64,000 nucleotides of DNA, taken from positions 20,367,107-20,431,106 of the forward strand of contig NC_084802.1 in assembly GCF_963169125.1 (NCBI RefSeq), in the 5' to 3' direction. The notes under the pieces were generated by a model, which made no database searches, was not told where the DNA came from, and saw nothing but the letters and a program-made list of their open reading frames with translations. The DNA comes from Humulus lupulus. Its lineage: Eukaryota > Streptophyta > Magnoliopsida > Rosales > Cannabaceae. Shown piece by piece: positions 59,392 to 64,000 of the stretch. The first letter of the stretch is position 1. Each line of letters opens with the position of its first letter. The translations under genes and the position numbers were made by a program.

Positions 59392-62333
59392 CATGTTCTC
59401 ACTTTACCTTCCATGAGGCTTAATCCATCCTCTCATCAGTCTAGGCCTGGGCATGCCCTAACCTATGATGCACCCCTCACAGTTTCCTACCTTCACCAAA
59501 AGTTAGCTTCTTCACATTGTAACAATTTATTCCACCCAAAACACGCATATCCCCGCTTTACCAAGCGCTAATCAATTCTTACTCTGTTCTCTGAACTCCT
59601 GATCTAACACTGTCCATCCAGTCTGTCTTCAAGTTCTGATGTTTCCCCCAATCTCCGGAGTAGGTTTCTGCAAAAACACTTGTGCAGTGGATGACGCGTT
59701 TACCATTCTTGTTGTGCTCTCTATCCTTCAGACGTTCTTAAGTAGCTTCTCTGTGGCTTCAGACCAAACCTCTACATACCTGTCCTCTCTTCTTCTTGTA
59801 GCATTACTCTGAATATCCCTGACAAGACCCAACTGACACCTCATGGAGCTTCACCTGTGACCCTGCTTCTTTAGTGCTAACATCTTCAGTGCAGTCGTTC
59901 GCTTTCTACTTTTGACTTGGAGCAGTTCCTCATACCGTCTCTAAACCTTGAAGAAGATTGTCCGTGCAGTTCCTATACCTTCTACCTGTAGAACTCACCT
60001 AAGTCGCTAACACTTAAATCGATTAAGAACCTTTGTTACCAATCCATCACACCCTACTCGGTATAAGTTGTGATTCCTGAAATGTCTCTCTCCTTGACCC
60101 TCAGCTGGTGATAACCAGACCGTAGATCAACTCCTGGAGACATTGTCCTGTCTAGTATCCGGGCATCTAATCTCTTTATCCATATCAAATGCTACTAACA
60201 ACTTCCACAATACGATGCCCTAACTGATTCACCCCAAGATCAAACTTCTTCAGTAGTTTTTCTCTCTTGTCAAACCATTATCATCTTTCATGATGTCCCT
60301 GAAACCGAACCTATCTGTAACCGAGTTATGGAGCATGCCCAGTCCTCCCTTGCACACCTATCTGAATCCTTACTAGTCAGCTTAGTTGCTATACCGTCCA
60401 ACCAAAGTACTCCAATCGATTTTCTCCACTATCCATAGTTGTTTCTTAACAAATCTATTCCCTTTTTTACTCATGCCAAGTCTTCCATATGATGAGTCTA
60501 TTGCTCTCACCACGAGCTCCTTTATTACCTGTGCCCCAATTCCTCTTCCAGAAATTATTAGTTCTTCTTAATATTTCCAGCCCCTCGCAAAGTATCTTGC
60601 AACATATTATTTATGCCCAACTCTTTCTTAACACACTCTCAACACTGAACTCTTCCAACCTGTTATATATCCAGAAACGTGAACTTCCAGTTAACTCTAG
60701 AAAACTAGCCTCAGCTTCAAATGCAACAAGGCATTCCAGTCTTCCATCCCCTAGCCATGGAAAATCCATCTTAACATACCAAATCTTTCTATGTAGGAGC
60801 CATGCTCTCACCCAACATCCTCCCAGGTGGCATCTCCTGCCTCTGGTGCATAGTAAACAACTTCACTGGTTTCCATCACTATCCTGACAACTACCTTGTC
60901 AGTCTGATTTTCCCCCTTTCTGACAAAACTAGAAGCCATAAAGCTATCCAGGGTTCTTCTGCTTCGATTACCGAGAATCTATCCTTACTAAACCCCATCA
61001 AAGGAAGCACTGCCATATGCAGCTCTAGCACTCATGCTCTATACATCATCCCCGGTTCCTCGAACAACTTGGCCGTCTCCGCTATCCACATACAGATGAT
61101 GAGTTCTTACATCGGAGCGGCCCAAATACTTTGAACTATTCCGGAGTTTTAATCCTTAAATGGGTCATCATCATTTCCAACTACATCCATCAATATCAAT
61201 TTCCCAAAATGAATTACCCAATTCACGAAACCCATTGATTCACACTATTGTTACCCTATCATTCCAAACCAAGCTTATAAGCCCACCAGTCTCCACAGTA
61301 ACCATGTCTTTATAACTTCTTCTATCAATTCACCATCTGAGTTCTTTCCAACCCATCATGCCAATACCTCAGCCCGAGTACCATTTCCAGGCACCCCTCT
61401 GCCACAGTATTTAACACAACCCTTTAATCATAATCTCTCATCCTCTTAACTAAGGGTGGAATTAACTTTGCCCATACACTGACCAATTCTTTGTCAACCC
61501 AAATTTCCCTCAAAATCAGAGGATAACACCCTTTAGGCCTTCCACGTAACACCCTTGCCTGTCCATATCCTCACAATAAACCAACACTGGTAACCTTACT
61601 ATCAAAGCACACAAAGCAGCTCTTTCCCAGAGAAGTCCGCTGTTCCTCTGTCCTGTCTCAACTATTAAACTCCATAGCTCGCTCACACACTAGCGATCAT
61701 CTGCTGCGACTTTCAGGGATAGATGGAGGTCTCTAACTCCAACTATTATCTAGAATCCCCCTACTAAACAATACCAAGTCCACTTAACCATCCTAGGCAC
61801 AAACAACTTGAGTTCATCAGCCACTACTGACCAAACTCCTCAACCCTGAGGTTCACACTCTGAACCATTCCACAACTAAATCCAAATAACCACAGTTACC
61901 ATGCATACATAAAACATATTAGGCCAAATCCACAATGCCATGCATTTAGCTACCGAATTTTGTCACAATTAAATATATCCACATTCATCATGCTTCTTAC
62001 AAGCCAATAAATAGATACAACATATGAATTCAATTTAGGCAGTTAACCACATACACTCCACATACAAACCATTATCTCAATATTCATCCACATGCAATAA
62101 CAATACTATTCAGCACGCTTTAATCCCATCATGCAATAGTCAAGGGCCAGGCCCTATCAGTATCTCAAGCATATGTCAACTCATTTATCATGCTCCATAT
62201 CAACAAGCAGGCAAACAGAGCATTTAAACACATATTCAAGCATACTAATCACTCATACCAACCAACCCTGAGTCGAGCTTGTCACTGACAGCGAGCGTGC
62301 ATGTTCGATCAATCTCCAGAACCAATAAACCTT
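59392..62333 (-). pseudogene. Decayed gypsy interior with an RT trace
   Basis: Around 60085-60150 the minus strand reads VDLRSGYHQLRVKE, the conserved gypsy RT segment. No protease, RT active site, integrase or gag motif could be read with confidence elsewhere, and all frames are short. Large parts may be deleted or scrambled. Confidence 0.65.
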
Positions 62334-62353
62334 GGCTCGCTCTAATACCAAGT
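62334..62353 (-). promoter_or_regulatory. Primer binding site of the gypsy element
   Basis: On the minus strand, directly after the LTR end GGGCATTACA, ACTTGGTATTAGAGCGAGCC contains TGGTATTAGAGC. This is one base from the initiator-Met primer site TGGTATCAGAGC used by plant chromoviruses and copia elements. Confidence 0.88.
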
Positions 62354-64000
62354 TGTAATGCCCTACTTCCTTAGATCCGTTACTAAGTGAGTTTTAAACG
62401 TGCATTTAACTCGCTAATCGAGGTTTTTAGGTCAAAAGTGTAATTAAATCATAAATAGTGAAATAAACTTTGAAAATAATTCCATTTACTACAAATCGTA
62501 GAGTGATTGACACTTGGGATCCCAAGATACTGTTTAGAAATATTTACCTCATAAAATTTACAAGTTTGAGTCGACTAGACGACAAAATCTAAGTTTTAAT
62601 ACAACCATCTCCCAAAACCACTGGTCTTGGCAGCCAGGCAGGCCAAACATGTACACGCCGCTTCACGCTCTCCATACTCATGGTTGGTTGACTTTCCTCT
62701 CGCCCTTACCTACACCACAGAGCACCCGTGAGCCGAAGCCCAGCAAGAAAACCCTCACAAGCAGATAACATATAAACAACAAACACTTAGCATATAATCA
62801 GGCCACCAATAGGCTAAACACATACGGCCATGCCGTCCCAGGCGCTTTACCACACCCTGGGTTCGCGGTCCACACCATGAGGATATCCCAGGTATCCTTT
62901 AGGGTCTCACCCTGGAAACTCGCACTCCACGTGCTCAACGCTGCTCCCGGCCCATTGCCGTACTTGGCCTTGCACTCAACGTGCCAAACGCCGTTCCTGG
63001 CCCTTGCCGATCACGGCCTACGCCGTTCCCGGCTCTCGCCGAACATTCACATAATCGTATTCATAGCATAACAAACATATATTGATTACTAACAAATTCA
63101 ATCAAAGGGCTATGCCCTGCAATTCAAACATATTGGGCTCAGCCCTGCATACAAGCTCTGTCGGAACAGTGGTTTTCTTACCTGTATCCCGAGCTTCTGA
63201 TGCCCCAAAGCCGTGAGCACGGTCCTCTAACCCGAGCCTCTCCAAAGACCTAGTCACAACACATATAAACACCTTTTAATGCTAACCAATCCAAAACCAC
63301 TTCCCGGGACCAATCCCACACTCTCGGAATCCCCAAATTCCTAAAACAGTACATCGAAAACGTCCCCCGAACCCCCGGAGCAAAAGCTCAAAATTGCAAA
63401 ATTGCTATGCCCTGAAACTGGCCTAGCGTCACGGCACTGCCCTAGAGGTCCGCGGCGCCCAGTAAGTCAGAGAGCCTCCCCCTTACCTGAAGCAGCCTCG
63501 CGCCGCGGCGCCCAAGAACAGGGCCGCGGCGCTCCTTCGCGAACCCAGATTTCTGGGTTTTTCCCTGCGTTTCCCCCGAGCTAAAACCACTCCAAATCAT
63601 CCCAAGCAAGTACCTAAGCCCCAAAATCAATTCAAAACCCCACATAGACCATCTAACAACTCAAAAACATCAACAATAAACCCAAACACACAATCAAATC
63701 CCCAATTCACCAATTGGCTTGAAACTTTATGAAACTTAAACCAATAAACCAGAAACTTAAACTACCTCAACTAAAACATATCAGAGTTGCATAGAACCTT
63801 ACCTCAAGTTGAAATTCGTCCCTGAGCCTTCTCCAAGTCCAATTCTAAGCATATCCCTCTTATTTCCCAAACTGACCTAGCCAAGCTTCAACCCAAAATC
63901 CACCAAACAGAAATACATATATCAGCTCTTAACCTTAGCTTTTCTCTGCAGATTTCAATCAAGTTACTGAGTAAAACTCACCTTTGAGCCTAGTAGACCA
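62354..64000 (-). repeat. 5' LTR of the gypsy element (runs off the window)
   Basis: It starts TGTAATGCCCTACTTCC and continues to the window end without reaching the other terminus. The tail block is at 62703-62748, with the splice-donor-like word altered (TTACCTACACC). The GC-rich module is at about 63425-63530. Confidence 0.88.

Larger units (their letters stand above)
57779..64000 (-). mobile_element. Ty3/gypsy element, minus strand, decayed interior, extends past the window
   Basis: Two near-identical LTRs (57779-59391 partial, 62354 to window end) flank a roughly 3-kb interior. A primer site next to the right LTR shows that LTR is the 5' one. The left LTR stops matching at 59391 and runs directly into other sequence with no purine tract, so its 5' part and the adjoining pol end were deleted. 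Only an RT trace is recognisable inside. LTR similarity over 1.6 kb is high, so the insertion is likely young compared with its neighbours, yet the interior is broken; it may have inserted in defective form. Confidence 0.85.

Noticed and set aside
60386..61134. Overlapping plus-strand frames of 61-132 residues
   Set aside because: They are antisense to a decayed gypsy interior, with no motif or compositional support.
1..64000. A new defence, biosynthetic or regulatory gene system
   Set aside because: I looked on both strands for clustered unknown genes. Apart from SWEET1 all supported coding sequence belongs to known retroelement families, so I do not claim one.

Overview
This is eukaryotic, most likely eudicot plant, nuclear DNA. 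Three things point there: an intron-containing SWEET1-type sugar transporter gene, plant Ty1/copia and Ty3/gypsy (chromovirus-like) retrotransposon remnants primed by initiator-Met tRNA sites, and a Cassandra-type miniature retrotransposon with 5S rRNA sequence in its LTR. Clade cannot be fixed from the sequence; Rosales is only a guess. I see one intact host gene. Almost everything else is transposable element in various states of decay, or AT-rich intergenic DNA.

Layout. (1) 1-5.3 kb: an old minus-strand copia remnant whose gag is split by a 2.2-kb solo LTR (1536-3739, TSD TGTAA). (2) 5.3-17.0 kb: a minus-strand Ty3/gypsy element with degraded gag, protease, RT and integrase. Its 3' LTR (5486-10836) is split by an oppositely oriented solo LTR of the same superfamily (6540-9173, TSD CTACC), and its RT region by another solo LTR (12525-15208). 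(3) 17.0-25.9 kb: a nearly full-length minus-strand copia element with LTRs, PPT, PBS, gag and pol, disabled by stops and interrupted by an 806-bp solo LTR. (4) 25.9-31.5 kb: three LTR copies of one small family (called X here; a fourth copy is the 806-bp one), two with perfect 5-bp TSDs, plus a noncoding internal region. (5) 27.9-43.0 kb: the gene-bearing, AT-rich interval. It holds SWEET1 (37911-39508, six exons), two related palindromic elements and MITEs with perfect 9-bp TSDs (36274-36684, 41775-42425). (6) 43.0-57.4 kb: a plus-strand copia element, broken and partly duplicated (44.3-47.0 and 54.7-57.4 kb). It is invaded by a minus-strand copia LTR (47334-52398) that contains a solo LTR (48702-52005), which contains another solo LTR (49610-51548). 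Next to this lies a TRIM joined directly to a Cassandra element (53922-54735). (7) 57.5-64.0 kb: a gypsy LTR fragment, then a minus-strand gypsy element with a truncated 3' LTR, a degraded interior, a clear PBS at 62334-62353, and a 5' LTR running off the window.

The only gene predicted to work for the host is SWEET1, a sugar uniporter with all key pocket residues present. I found no tRNA gene, CRISPR array, biosynthetic cluster or defence system, and no convincing new gene system. The unusual material is structural: nested insertions, a chimeric TRIM/Cassandra, a composite copia+LTR block present twice, a MITE landed on an LTR TATA box, and sequence modules shared between LTR families.
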